Position numbers and translations under genes: made by a program. From the IMG/VR virus record IMGVR_UViG_3300031787_008607, positions 1-64,000 of that record: a DNA stretch of 64,000 bases. One strand, 5' to 3'. Origin of the DNA: a virus. The notes beneath the pieces were generated by a model that did no database searches, was not told the DNA's origin, and was given only the letters and a program-made list of their open reading frames with translations. Within the stretch, counting starts at the first letter, position 1. Each line of letters starts with the position of its first letter. Below are positions 52,119-60,809 of the stretch, in pieces.

Positions 52119-52146
52119 ACCCTTCCTTTAACGGAGGGGTTTTTTA
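52119..52146 (+). terminator. intrinsic terminator
   Basis: ACCCTTCC/GGAGGGGT (one G-T) plus T-run. Confidence 0.7.
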
Positions 52147-52173
52147 TTTCATTTTTTTTCTTATTATTGATAT

Positions 52174-52422
52174 ATGGAAATGGAAGAAGAAAAATTATCA
52201 GTTACTGTGGATGTAACATTAAGGGACAATAAATTTTTTTATGACATAATGGCCAAGAAGGGTATGAATATTAATGATATTATATCTGTATTGTGTGGGG
52301 CTATTTCATTATCTATTCGTAGTAGGGAAACCCCTGAGTTACAGGGTCAGACTCTTAGGGATATCATTGGTCATTTGGAATCTGAGTTTATTAATGTGGA
52401 TTCATTTTCTGATGTTAAATAA
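52174..52422 (+). CDS. unknown protein, 82 aa
   Basis: MEMEEEKLSVTVDVTLRDNK; one strand-rich and one helical half. No tag. Unknown. Confidence 0.5.
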   Translation: MEMEEEKLSVTVDVTLRDNKFFYDIMAKKGMNINDIISVLCGAISLSIRSRETPELQGQTLRDIIGHLESEFINVDSFSDVK

Positions 52423-52471
52423 TTTTTTGGTAAATTAGTATTATTGTTTTATCTTTGTAAAAAAAATATAT

Positions 52472-52975
52472 ATGGAACCTGAAGAAGAAAATATTGGTAT
52501 GATGAATATTTTAGGAGATAATTTTTTGTTAACAAGAGATTACGGTGAATATCGTGTAACTAATGGAGGAATAACTGTTAACCCGTATGTTGATAATGAT
52601 TATGGTATCCCTTCAACGTGCAACAGAATGTATAATAAGGATGGTGAATTTGTTTTTCCTGAGATGTTATTCAAGGTTCTTAAGAAGAGTTTACCTGGTA
52701 TTCATTCAATTACTGTTAATAAGATTGAAACTAAATATTCATATGCTTTTGTTGATAGTTTAGAATCCACCCCAACGTATTTGGTATATGTTGATGTTAG
52801 ATACAATTGGGATACAAGTGATGTATTATCTCCTGAGAAGTTGGGTGATAAAATCAACATGTCATTTCCTATGATATATACTGACGTTAAGTTTGTTAAG
52901 TTTCATGTAAACACCGTTAAGGTTGAGAGACGTGATTACGAGAAAGAGTTTATGAATATCTTTGGGAAAAAATAA
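52472..52975 (+). CDS. unknown protein, 167 aa
   Basis: TATCTTTG lies upstream. The body has repeated beta-strands with an SFPMIYTDVKFVKFHVNTVK stretch similar in style to tagged-protein bodies, but no tag is present. No family. Confidence 0.55.
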   Translation: MEPEEENIGMMNILGDNFLLTRDYGEYRVTNGGITVNPYVDNDYGIPSTCNRMYNKDGEFVFPEMLFKVLKKSLPGIHSITVNKIETKYSYAFVDSLESTPTYLVYVDVRYNWDTSDVLSPEKLGDKINMSFPMIYTDVKFVKFHVNTVKVERRDYEKEFMNIFGKK

Positions 52976-52984
52976 TTTTTTTCT

Positions 52985-52992
52985 TATATTTG
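52985..52992 (+). promoter_or_regulatory. TATATTTG -7-type element
   Basis: Perfect TAnnTTTG, 4 nt before ATG 52997. Confidence 0.5.
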
Positions 52993-52996
52993 TATT

Positions 52997-53458
52997 ATGA
53001 AACTTACAAATAAACAATTGGTTAAGGTTGAGGAGACATTGAAGGATTTTCTTTGTCTTGTTCCGAGGTATTTGGAAGTTAAGGATAATGATGTATTATA
53101 TGATATGTTTTTATCTAGGAACCGCAACCCTTTGTTTGATTTAACTAACACTAAGTTTTGGCATACGGGTTTATCATCTAATGGAGTTAAGGGTGGTGGT
53201 AAGATTGTTCATGACCACTATGTTCCGAGAAAGATTGCCATGGGATATATCATGGATGAGTTAAGTAAGAATCCTACTATTGGTGTTGATGATTTTGTTT
53301 TATTATGTAAGAAATATGCGTCCACCATTTCTTTGACTGACAAGGAACATTCATTGGTTACTCTTAGAGCTAAGAACACGGGTAAGTGTAACTACGAGTT
53401 TTATTCTGAGTGTGGGATTATCATTGAGGGATTGGATGAACTTGTTGGTAAATTATAA
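52997..53458 (+). CDS. unknown protein, 153 aa
   Basis: Contains KFWHTGLSSNGVKGGGKIVH and DHYVPRKIA, a His/Lys-rich block that could be an active site. HNH-like spacing was considered but no second metal motif is visible. Host-like promoter element. Unknown. Confidence 0.55.
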   Translation: MKLTNKQLVKVEETLKDFLCLVPRYLEVKDNDVLYDMFLSRNRNPLFDLTNTKFWHTGLSSNGVKGGGKIVHDHYVPRKIAMGYIMDELSKNPTIGVDDFVLLCKKYASTISLTDKEHSLVTLRAKNTGKCNYEFYSECGIIIEGLDELVGKL

Positions 53459-53463
53459 AAATA

Positions 53464-53509
53464 TTTTTTTTCCGTTGTTCCAATCCCCCCTACCCCCCTT
53501 TTTTATTTT
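53464..53509. repeat. C-rich intergenic element, copy 1
   Basis: TTTTCCGTTGTTCCAATC then C6-TA-C6 and T6, right after a stop codon. The same element recurs at 54461 and 55301. Confidence 0.75.
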
Positions 53510-53545
53510 GTATCTTTAGTTTATATTTATTTAAAAATCAAGTAT

Positions 53546-54121
53546 ATGGATATTAGAAAATTTATTGATAAAGTTAAGAACTTTGATTCGTCAAAAAAGA
53601 CTTACGAGCAGATTGGTGCGAGTAGTTTAATGGAAGGATTAAAATTAAATGGGTTTTCTATTAATATAGACAACGACCCTGATGCTCAAACATTTTATAT
53701 ACAACCAAATGTTGAATCTGAACTTACTGAAGAAATTGATTTTGAGTTTGAAGATAAAGGTGGGGTAATTGTTTTTTCTGTTAATGTTAATGCTGTTGAA
53801 TTATCTAAAAACAAGTTGGTTCGTTTTATTAAAAACAAACTTGAAACCGCAACAAATATTTTGTTTAAATCAAGTAAAATAAATAAGGTGATTAAAAACA
53901 ACCCTGAAATATTTGGTGTGACCATTGGAAATTTTGTTAAGGGTCGATATAAAGCCAAAGATGGTTCGTTGTATGATGAGAGTTCATTATCTGTTGAAAT
54001 CGTTGGAATTACTTCTGACGTATTAAATAAGGTTGCTGAAGAACTTGCTCAAGAATTTAAACAAGAGACTGTCTTGGTTAAGAATTACGATGAAAATAAA
54101 ATCTATTTGGTTAAACCTTAA
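53546..54121 (+). CDS. unknown protein, 191 aa
   Basis: MDIRKFIDKVKNFDSSKKTY; acidic first half, then a basic helix (KNKLVRFIKNKLETATNILF). No class A-C tag. Both TATCTTT and TATATTTAT lie upstream. Unknown. Confidence 0.55.
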   Translation: MDIRKFIDKVKNFDSSKKTYEQIGASSLMEGLKLNGFSINIDNDPDAQTFYIQPNVESELTEEIDFEFEDKGGVIVFSVNVNAVELSKNKLVRFIKNKLETATNILFKSSKINKVIKNNPEIFGVTIGNFVKGRYKAKDGSLYDESSLSVEIVGITSDVLNKVAEELAQEFKQETVLVKNYDENKIYLVKP

Positions 54122-54156
54122 TTTCCCCTTTTTTATTTCTGTTATATTTATTACAT

Positions 54157-54459
54157 ATGAAAAAGATAATTAGACTTACAGAATCAGATTTGACTCGTAT
54201 AATTAAACGAGTTATTGCGGAGCAAACATATCCGAAACAGAAGATGGATGCTCTTAAAGAAAGAATAAAAAGATATTACAACTCTGAAGATGTTAGTCGA
54301 TTGTCAATACATGGTAACGAAATGTTAAATACATATAATTTAGAACCAAATATGTTCTGGACCGCCTTTGATGAATATTTTGAATCGACAAGAAATAATC
54401 CCCCGACAAAGGTTTTTATTAATAACGTTGAAGTTAAACGTACAGACAAGAAAAAATAA
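54157..54459 (+). CDS. class A tagged protein, 100 aa
   Basis: MKKIIRLTESDLTRIIKRVI then AEQ: tag with L-T-E and I-A-E sites. TATATTTATT lies 9 nt upstream. Helical body, basic end. Followed by a C-rich element. Confidence 0.7.
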   Translation: MKKIIRLTESDLTRIIKRVIAEQTYPKQKMDALKERIKRYYNSEDVSRLSIHGNEMLNTYNLEPNMFWTAFDEYFESTRNNPPTKVFINNVEVKRTDKKK

Positions 54460-54460
54460 T

Positions 54461-54505
54461 TTTTTTTCCGTTGTCCCAATTCCCCCCTACCCCCTTTTTT
54501 GTTTT
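54461..54505. repeat. C-rich intergenic element, copy 2
   Basis: TTTTTTTCCGTTGTCCCAAT then C-run-TA-C-run-T6, abutting the stop codon of the tagged gene. Confidence 0.75.
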
Positions 54506-54532
54506 GGGGTGTATTTATTATAAAATATTAAT

Positions 54533-54913
54533 ATGAAAAAAGTTATAACATTAACTGAATCAGATTTGGTTAAAATAGTTAAAAGAGTTGTTAAGGAAAA
54601 TAGACATGAAGAAAAGGATATTTTCATATCTGCTGGATTTAAGGGTGTTAGAAATAAAGTTGGTGAAACATCTTCACCACAGAGTATTATTGAGTTATAC
54701 AATGAGTATGTTGAAGGAGGTACCCCGTTGGTGAAATATCTTGGACGTGATATTTTTTTGAATGTTAATGATGAGGAGGTTGATAAGTATACAGTTCTTG
54801 ACGATTTGAATTATGTTCTTCTTGGTAAAGAAGATGAGGAAGATGATGATAATCGTCAAAGCTTTAAGGAAACCGGCAGACATCTTGGATGGTTTAATCC
54901 CAAACGTTGGTGA
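54533..54913 (+). CDS. class A tagged protein, 126 aa
   Basis: MKKVITLTESDLVKIVKRVV then KEN. GTATTTAT at 54511-54518, 14 nt before ATG. Acidic body ending HLGWFNPKRW. Unknown. Confidence 0.7.
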   Translation: MKKVITLTESDLVKIVKRVVKENRHEEKDIFISAGFKGVRNKVGETSSPQSIIELYNEYVEGGTPLVKYLGRDIFLNVNDEEVDKYTVLDDLNYVLLGKEDEEDDDNRQSFKETGRHLGWFNPKRW

Positions 54914-54936
54914 TGTAAAACAATATTAAATTATAC

Positions 54937-54962
54937 AACCCCTCCGATGTGAGGGGTTTTTT
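54937..54962 (+). terminator. intrinsic terminator
   Basis: AACCCCTC-CGATGT-GAGGGGTT plus T-run. Confidence 0.85.
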
Positions 54963-54985
54963 ATTTTTAAGGTATTTATTGTAAT

Positions 54986-55297
54986 ATGAAATATATTATC
55001 ACCGAGTCTCAGAATTTACAAATGAGGAAAGTTAATTTCTTAAAGGATTATGTTGAGAACTTATTATCTGAATACGAATGGTTTAATGGTGATGTTGAGA
55101 TAAAAACAAAAAATTGGAAATTTAGAAATGAGACATATCCTGTATATCAAATTATACTAAATACAGGTGGTCGTAGTTATCATGCTTATGACGAGGGTTC
55201 AGATATTGAAGAAAAGATTGGAACCATGTTTACATTATTATTTCCTAAAGACAAAAACGGAGATTCTACTGCGGTGTGGGATGTTATTTTTGTATAA
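54986..55297 (+). CDS. class B tagged protein, 103 aa
   Basis: MKYIITESQNLQMRKVNFLK; alpha/beta body. The 36 nt at 54971-55006 (promoter, ATG and seven codons) are identical to 57563-57598 before another class B gene with a different body. Confidence 0.68.
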   Translation: MKYIITESQNLQMRKVNFLKDYVENLLSEYEWFNGDVEIKTKNWKFRNETYPVYQIILNTGGRSYHAYDEGSDIEEKIGTMFTLLFPKDKNGDSTAVWDVIFV

Positions 55298-55300
55298 AAT

Positions 55301-55343
55301 TTTTTCCCGTTGTTCCAATCCCCCTACCCCCTTTTTAATTTTG
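55301..55343. repeat. C-rich intergenic element, copy 3
   Basis: TTTTTCCCGTTGTTCCAATC, C-run-TA-C-run, T5, just after a tagged gene's stop codon. Confidence 0.75.
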
Positions 55344-55367
55344 TGGTATTTATAATAAAATATTATT

Positions 55368-55739
55368 ATGAAAAAAGTTATAAGATTAACCGAGTCTGAT
55401 TTGGTTAAAATAGTTAAGAAAGTCATCAAAGAAAATGATAGTTGGGAAGATAAGATAAAAGACACATTTTATAGTGGATTTAATTCTAAACCATCAGATA
55501 AAGATATTGAAACACAACCGGTGTTTAACGCTATGGAACCGTATCTTAAAGCGGGTTGTATTACATATAAGTATTTAGCAGATTATTTGGTATTTGATGT
55601 TGGGGCTCCATTAGATTTTGAAGATTGTGGATTTTCAAGAAGTGAGGCAAACAAAGCTAAAGATAAATTAAGAAAACATGGTTTTAATAGTTGGGGTGTA
55701 GGTCAATATGCGAAAAAAGTTAGAACAAGCGAATTTTAA
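55368..55739 (+). CDS. class A tagged protein, VDVGAPLDF family
   Basis: 123 aa. Tag MKKVIRLTESDLVKIVKKVI then KEN. The C-terminal ~70 residues (FDVGAPLDFEDCGFSRSEAN ... GVGQ) are a close paralogue of the next gene's body. GTATTTAT lies 14 nt before ATG. Function unknown. Confidence 0.7.
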   Translation: MKKVIRLTESDLVKIVKKVIKENDSWEDKIKDTFYSGFNSKPSDKDIETQPVFNAMEPYLKAGCITYKYLADYLVFDVGAPLDFEDCGFSRSEANKAKDKLRKHGFNSWGVGQYAKKVRTSEF

Positions 55740-55744
55740 TTAAT

Positions 55745-56128
55745 ATGAAAAAAATTGTAAGATTAACTGAATCTGATTTAACAAGATTGATTAAAAGGGT
55801 TGTTAAATTATCAGAAGCTGAAAAAAAACGTCCAGCCAAACGTATTGTCCCCAAAAATAACCCAACACCTAATGATGACGTTGATTCTAATAATAAAACC
55901 ATATCTAATAATTTTTATGACGAAATCCGTAATTATTTAAGACAATATATTGATACTGATTGTGTTAAATTTGGTATTACTAGTAGATACGTTATAGTTG
56001 ATGTGGGGGCACCTTTAGATTTTGCCGATGCTGGTTTTGAAAGAGAAGATGCGGTTAGAGTTAAAAACAAATTAAGAAGTAAAGGTTTTCGTAGTGTAGG
56101 TGTTGGTCAATTTATAAAAGAAATATAA
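55745..56128 (+). CDS. class A tagged protein, VDVGAPLDF family
   Basis: 127 aa. Tag MKKIVRLTESDLTRLIKRVV, then a basic Pro-rich linker absent from its paralogue, then VDVGAPLDFADAGFEREDAV ... VGVGQ. Tandem duplication with divergence of the linker. Confidence 0.7.
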   Translation: MKKIVRLTESDLTRLIKRVVKLSEAEKKRPAKRIVPKNNPTPNDDVDSNNKTISNNFYDEIRNYLRQYIDTDCVKFGITSRYVIVDVGAPLDFADAGFEREDAVRVKNKLRSKGFRSVGVGQFIKEI

Positions 56129-56180
56129 TTTTTTTTATTTCTCACATTTCCAATACCCCATTTTTCGTTATATTTGGTTT

Positions 56181-57020
56181 ATGGGTCATAGATTGGATGA
56201 ATTAAAAGTTTGTTATGTATGTAAGGAAAGCAAACCTAGGTCAGAATATTATTTTGCTAAAAATAAAGTGTCTTCTAAATGTAAAGAATGTGCTAAAAAA
56301 TCTAGGGTTGAGATTAGAAAGAACCGAAAGTCACTTGAAATACATTATAAAATTTTATTGTCATTAAAATCTCGACTAAAAAATGAATTTAAAAGACGTG
56401 GTTATTCTAAACCTGAAGGAAAAACTTACGAAGATATTATTGGATGTGATGCCATTATGTTAAAAGAACATTTGGAGAAACAATTTGTTGATGGTATGTC
56501 GTGGGATAATTATGGTGATTGGGAAGTTGACCATATATTTCCTTTAAGTAAATCTGAAAATCAAGAGAGTTATGAAAAAAACTCTCATTATACTAATATC
56601 CGACCTCTTTTTACTATTGCTAACAGGTGTAAAAGTGATAAATTGGATTACGATAAAGCGCCACTGTTTAAATATAAACAAAGTATTGGTTCAATACTTT
56701 CATATTCTTTATCAGGATTCCCTGAATATAGAAGTAAATTTTCTCCTGAAGAAATTCTTGGAATTGATTATAGTAGCGGATTAAAGTATTTTGAAAGTTT
56801 ATTCAAGGAGGGTATGTCATGGGACAATCGTAGTGAATGGTGTTTTGACCATATTGTTCCCATTAGTTGTGGAAATACATTTGAAGAAAAAATATATTTA
56901 AATCATCACACTAATCTGCAACCTTTGTGGAAAGATGAAAATGCTAGTAAATCAAATAAAATTAACGAATCAAATATTGATAGATATAATAAATTTTTAA
57001 AAGAAATGAGAGGAGTATAA
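56181..57020 (+). CDS. HNH-type endonuclease with duplicated nuclease domain
   Basis: 279 aa. N-terminal zinc ribbon (CYVCKESK ... CKEC). Two similar units follow: GMSWDNYGDWEVDHIFPLS ... NIRPLF and GMSWDNRSEWCFDHIVPISC ... NLQPLW-KDEN-KSNK. Each DH-I-P-S/NL-PLW set matches the HNH-like fold of phage homing nucleases. Free-standing, between tagged genes. Confidence 0.82.
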   Translation: MGHRLDELKVCYVCKESKPRSEYYFAKNKVSSKCKECAKKSRVEIRKNRKSLEIHYKILLSLKSRLKNEFKRRGYSKPEGKTYEDIIGCDAIMLKEHLEKQFVDGMSWDNYGDWEVDHIFPLSKSENQESYEKNSHYTNIRPLFTIANRCKSDKLDYDKAPLFKYKQSIGSILSYSLSGFPEYRSKFSPEEILGIDYSSGLKYFESLFKEGMSWDNRSEWCFDHIVPISCGNTFEEKIYLNHHTNLQPLWKDENASKSNKINESNIDRYNKFLKEMRGV

Positions 57021-57025
57021 AAAAT

Positions 57026-57562
57026 ATGGAACGTATTTGTAATTGTTGTAATATTAGTAAGCCCGTTTCCGATTTTAGAGATAACCGAAAGAAGTGTAAA
57101 CTATGTGATAACAAACGTAGGTATATTCAAAAGATGGAACGTAGAAAGAATGACCCTGAATATCATAAGGAGTTGAATGCGTATGATGTTAAGAGAAAAC
57201 GTAGACGAGAAAAAGAAAATCCTATTCATGGTACAACTCAGAGTTTAAGGTCTTTAGTTAGAAGTATTAACAGTAAAAGAGGTTATAAAAAAAATAGTTT
57301 TTTGTCCGAATATCTTGGTATTTCCGTTGAATTGTTTATACCTTATATTGAATCAAGATTTTTAGAAGGTATGACTTGGGGTAATCGTGGTGAATGGGAA
57401 TATGACCATATTATTCCAGTATCTTTGTATAAATCTGAAGAATGGGTTAAAAAATCATGTTATTATAAAAACTTGAGACCTTTATGGAAAGATGATAATC
57501 GAACAAAGGGAAATAATATATTTCCTTTACGGGTATCCAACTTCCACCGTTTTTTACTTTGA
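57026..57562 (+). CDS. HNH-type endonuclease
   Basis: 178 aa. Zinc ribbon CNCCNISKPVSDF ... CKLC, a basic linker and one nuclease unit GMTWGNRGEWEYDHIIPVSL ... NLRPLWKDDN. Same family as the preceding gene, 5 nt apart, so probably a duplication. Likely mobile. Confidence 0.82.
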   Translation: MERICNCCNISKPVSDFRDNRKKCKLCDNKRRYIQKMERRKNDPEYHKELNAYDVKRKRRREKENPIHGTTQSLRSLVRSINSKRGYKKNSFLSEYLGISVELFIPYIESRFLEGMTWGNRGEWEYDHIIPVSLYKSEEWVKKSCYYKNLRPLWKDDNRTKGNNIFPLRVSNFHRFLL

Positions 57563-57577
57563 GGTATTTATTGTAAT

Positions 57578-57886
57578 ATGAAATATATTATCACCGAGAG
57601 TAAGTTAAATGAGGTTATTAAGAAGTACATGGACGCCACCTATGGTGATGTTGAAATGGCTGTTGATGAGGATGGGTATATTCATTTCTTTAGTAGGAAA
57701 GATATTGATAGTGATGGTCACCCTGTAAGAATTGCCCACAGAAATCTTAATGGAACATTATGGATTGATTATTCTTTTTTTGAAAAGATGCGTGTTTTAT
57801 TTGGAAATTCGGTAGGTGAAGGTATTGAGAAATATTATACGGATAAGTTTGGAATAGAGATTAAGAGAATTAACATGCAGTTTTAG
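57578..57886 (+). CDS. class B tagged protein, 102 aa
   Basis: MKYIITESKLNEVIKKYMDA; body ends VGEGIEKYYTDKFGIEIK, a possible distant form of the W-V-x-x-x-L block. Upstream 36 nt identical to those before 54986. Confidence 0.68.
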   Translation: MKYIITESKLNEVIKKYMDATYGDVEMAVDEDGYIHFFSRKDIDSDGHPVRIAHRNLNGTLWIDYSFFEKMRVLFGNSVGEGIEKYYTDKFGIEIKRINMQF

Positions 57887-57919
57887 TGTTTTATCAAAAA
57901 CTTTTTGTATATTTGTTCT

Positions 57920-58420
57920 ATGGATTTATCTAATTACACAATAGAACAACTTGTTGAATTAAAAGACAAGATTAATAGTCAAATTTATTCTTTTGAAGAT
58001 GGATATTTTTATATCTGTAAAATTAATTCCTATGGAAGAAGTTGGGAAGAAAAAGGTATAACAAACCCATATACTCTTCAAGAGTTATGTAATCAGTATG
58101 ATGGTGATGAGGGTATTCTTAATGTTTATACAAACAACCCTGATTTGAATATTTATAACTACGGTGACGTTAAATTCTTTCCTACACGTGAGGACTACGA
58201 GAAGTGGTACAAATATTCATATGTAAAACGACAAATCCCTAATATAGAAAAAGAATTGGAGGAATGGGAAAACCGAGATAACGTTCCATTTAGTCGTCGT
58301 CCATTATTTGCTCCCATCTATTCTGTTGAAACTATTGAGGAGTATAAGAAAGAAATGTCCGAACTTGAGGGGACATTTGTGGAACCTGTTAATCTTGGTA
58401 GATATCTTGACGAGGAATAG
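57920..58420 (+). CDS. unknown protein, 166 aa
   Basis: MDLSNYTIEQLVELKDKINS; TATATTTG 4 nt before ATG. Tyr/Glu-rich, with an IEKELEEWENRD coil. No tag, consistent with its host-like promoter. Unknown. Confidence 0.6.
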   Translation: MDLSNYTIEQLVELKDKINSQIYSFEDGYFYICKINSYGRSWEEKGITNPYTLQELCNQYDGDEGILNVYTNNPDLNIYNYGDVKFFPTREDYEKWYKYSYVKRQIPNIEKELEEWENRDNVPFSRRPLFAPIYSVETIEEYKKEMSELEGTFVEPVNLGRYLDEE

Positions 58421-58431
58421 GAGTAATTTTT

Positions 58432-58461
58432 AAACCCCCATTCATCTGAGTGGGGTTTTTT
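58432..58461 (+). terminator. intrinsic terminator
   Basis: CCCCATTC/GAGTGGGG stem (one G-T) and T6. Confidence 0.8.
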
Positions 58462-58484
58462 GTTTTATAATGTATTTATCTTAT

Positions 58485-58994
58485 ATGTCTGATAATTTTT
58501 CACAAAAAGTAATTGGTTTAATTGATAAAGGGGTTTCTGTTATGGAAATCTCCAAGTTTTTTGGTGGGTTAGAACAATTCATTCAAAAAGTTTCCCAATA
58601 TCCATATCTAAAAGCATTGGTTGATTCAAAGTTAGGGGGTAGTATTGAGTTCTATCTTGACGATTTGTCTAAAAGGTACCGACTTCCTGTTCAAATTACA
58701 GATGTTGAAGAGGCGGACGACTACTTTGGAGAAATGTATGACGTTTATGTTGATGTGATAATACCAGAAGTCACCGATGAAAATGATATATCAATATTGT
58801 ACAATTATTTAAAAATGTATGAAGATGATACTGCGGATGAATGGGCATTATTGAGTGATAAAAAACTTAATTCAGGTATGACGATGGTGCATATATTATC
58901 AATCAATGGTATTAATTGGAGAGATATGAACCAATTGATTAATACAACAGAAGAAGACGTTGATAGAATAATTCCTGACGAATACGAAATATAA
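58485..58994 (+). CDS. unknown protein, 169 aa
   Basis: MSDNFSQKVIGLIDKGVSVM, GTATTTAT 5 nt before ATG. Acidic; the region RLPVQITDVEEADDYFGEMY is beta-rich. No A-C tag. Unknown. Confidence 0.55.
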   Translation: MSDNFSQKVIGLIDKGVSVMEISKFFGGLEQFIQKVSQYPYLKALVDSKLGGSIEFYLDDLSKRYRLPVQITDVEEADDYFGEMYDVYVDVIIPEVTDENDISILYNYLKMYEDDTADEWALLSDKKLNSGMTMVHILSINGINWRDMNQLINTTEEDVDRIIPDEYEI

Positions 58995-58997
58995 TAC

Positions 58998-59702
58998 ATG
59001 AGTAATTTACGTCCCAAATACAAGGCGTTTTCTAAAGTAATGTCCGTTTATTTTAAATCGAAAGAGATTCACGGATTAATAATTTATCATGATGATGAAT
59101 ATACTGGAGTTTATTTGGATAATGAACTAGTTAAGGTTCCAATCTTAAAGATAAAAAATCCAAATAACATTCCGTTTTCATACAATGCACTCAGCTCTTT
59201 ACTTGATGATGAATTAGATACTGTTGGAAATTTTGCCAATGTATCAATTAAATCATATCAACGTCCATCACTTATAGTATTAAATGATTTCAATAAAGGA
59301 GAGTTTTATATTCCTAAAGAAAATGAAAAAAAATTAAGGAAATGTTTAAATACAGATACCGTTGAGATAAAATACAGAGATAATAACAGCATAATATATA
59401 CAATATATGGAAAATATATTATTGATGATAACTTTGAAATGTATTGGGAAAGTAGTGAATCTTTTAGAATAGACATCACTTTTAAAATTGAAAAAATATT
59501 TGTTGATGACCTTGTTAGAAAGGTTCATCATTTTATGGAAAATTATGATGATATGGTTCATTTGGTTTATGACATAAAGTATGATAATGATGAATTGTTT
59601 GAAAACCCTGTATGGGATTGTATTATAGAAAATTTGAGTCAATATAAAACAATGATAGACAGAAACTGGCAATATGTTGATGTGAATATTATTGTATCTT
59701 AA
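58998..59702 (+). CDS. unknown protein, 234 aa
   Basis: MSNLRPKYKAFSKVMSVYFK; two similar alpha/beta halves with acidic loops. Placed 3 nt after the previous gene, so co-expressed. Unknown. Confidence 0.55.
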   Translation: MSNLRPKYKAFSKVMSVYFKSKEIHGLIIYHDDEYTGVYLDNELVKVPILKIKNPNNIPFSYNALSSLLDDELDTVGNFANVSIKSYQRPSLIVLNDFNKGEFYIPKENEKKLRKCLNTDTVEIKYRDNNSIIYTIYGKYIIDDNFEMYWESSESFRIDITFKIEKIFVDDLVRKVHHFMENYDDMVHLVYDIKYDNDELFENPVWDCIIENLSQYKTMIDRNWQYVDVNIIVS

Positions 59703-59723
59703 TATATTTATAAATAAAAAACT

Positions 59724-60182
59724 ATGAAACATTTATTAAACGATTTATCGGAAGAAGTAAAAAACTCAATTCGTGAACAACACGAAGGTGGTAAAAAAAT
59801 TGTTATTGAAAATTTTAAAAAATTGATTGAAACAAAATCAGGTGATGTTAAACCATATATTACAGAATCAACTCTTGATAAAAAAAGTTTTGAAGCTAAG
59901 ATGGAAACCGCTCCTGAAGATAATATTGATAACGCAATTAATTCTTTAGTTGGTAAAGATAAAGATGAAGTTAAAGCTTACTTTTTGGAATTGAAACAAA
60001 CCAATCCTAAATGGTTAAAAAAATTACTTAAAAAAGTAAAAAGAAGTTTAAAACAACAAGCTAATGAATTTAAAAAAGACATACCAAAGTTTTTAACTGC
60101 TATTGGAGTTCAAACTTTGGCATATATGATTTTTAAAGATAAAGTGGATAATTTTGTCGAAGACAATACTAACTTGAAGTAA
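59724..60182 (+). CDS. tagged basic helical protein, 152 aa
   Basis: LLNDLSEEVKNSIREQHEGG is a minor tag variant with L-S-E and I-R-E sites. The body contains a second ITES, then a Lys-rich helical region (KKLLKKVKRSLKQQ) and one hydrophobic helix near the end. Basic character would suit DNA packing inside a head (inference). Confidence 0.65.
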   Translation: MKHLLNDLSEEVKNSIREQHEGGKKIVIENFKKLIETKSGDVKPYITESTLDKKSFEAKMETAPEDNIDNAINSLVGKDKDEVKAYFLELKQTNPKWLKKLLKKVKRSLKQQANEFKKDIPKFLTAIGVQTLAYMIFKDKVDNFVEDNTNLK

Positions 60183-60184
60183 TC

Positions 60185-60211
60185 AAAACCCCACCACAAG
60201 TGGGGTTTTTT
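60185..60211 (+). terminator. intrinsic terminator
   Basis: AACCCCAC-CACAA-GTGGGGTT plus T-run. Confidence 0.9.
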
Positions 60212-60234
60212 ATTTTCATTTGTATTTATAATAT

Positions 60235-60582
60235 ATGAAATATATCATAGACCAAAAACAATTAGAAAAAACAAAAAATTTAATTCAGGGATTGATAAAT
60301 TCTAAATTAGATAGTTTAAGGGAAGAATCTGAAGAATGGGGAATGGGTGAGATGGATGAATTACACGAAGTTCAATCTATTGATAAGATTAAAATTAATT
60401 ATATCACACTATCAGATAAAATAAAAGTTTACGTTGATATCTACAAGTCACAAAATAGAAGTGATTTTGATAATATCAGGGCGGAAATTCAATATAGGAT
60501 AGAAGATTTGTTACCCAATATTGAATTATATATAAACGATATTATTGATGAAAGGGAATTTGGGCCTGGAATTGATTGGTAA
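60235..60582 (+). CDS. degenerate class B tagged protein, 115 aa
   Basis: MKYIIDQKQLEKTKNLIQGL keeps the class B frame but has lost ITES. GTATTTAT 5 nt before ATG. Acidic body. Useful as a natural variant for testing what the tag needs. Confidence 0.6.
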   Translation: MKYIIDQKQLEKTKNLIQGLINSKLDSLREESEEWGMGEMDELHEVQSIDKIKINYITLSDKIKVYVDIYKSQNRSDFDNIRAEIQYRIEDLLPNIELYINDIIDEREFGPGIDW

Positions 60583-60620
60583 TCCATTTATTTTTTTAAA
60601 TTTATTTTTATTTTTATTTT

Positions 60621-60809
60621 ATGACACAAGAACAAAAATCACAATTGTATAGTAATTTATTATCACAACACACTCGTTTGGATAATAAAATTAATGAAAT
60701 TAAATCTGAGGATTTTGAATTAAATAATGAACAAATGGGTAGAATTAGAGTACTTCAGATGCAACAGGGACAATTGGTTGCTCAGATGCAACAATTGATG
60801 AATGGATAA
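60621..60809 (+). CDS. coiled-coil protein, 62 aa
   Basis: MTQEQKSQLYSNLLSQHTRL..., one long coil ending QQLMNG. Its last 65 nt overlap the convergent gene on the minus strand. Unknown. Confidence 0.55.
   Translation: MTQEQKSQLYSNLLSQHTRLDNKINEIKSEDFELNNEQMGRIRVLQMQQGQLVAQMQQLMNG

Noticed and set aside
53464-55343. G-quadruplex in the C-rich elements
   Set aside because: Each copy has only two long G-runs on the complementary strand, too few for an intramolecular four-run quadruplex.
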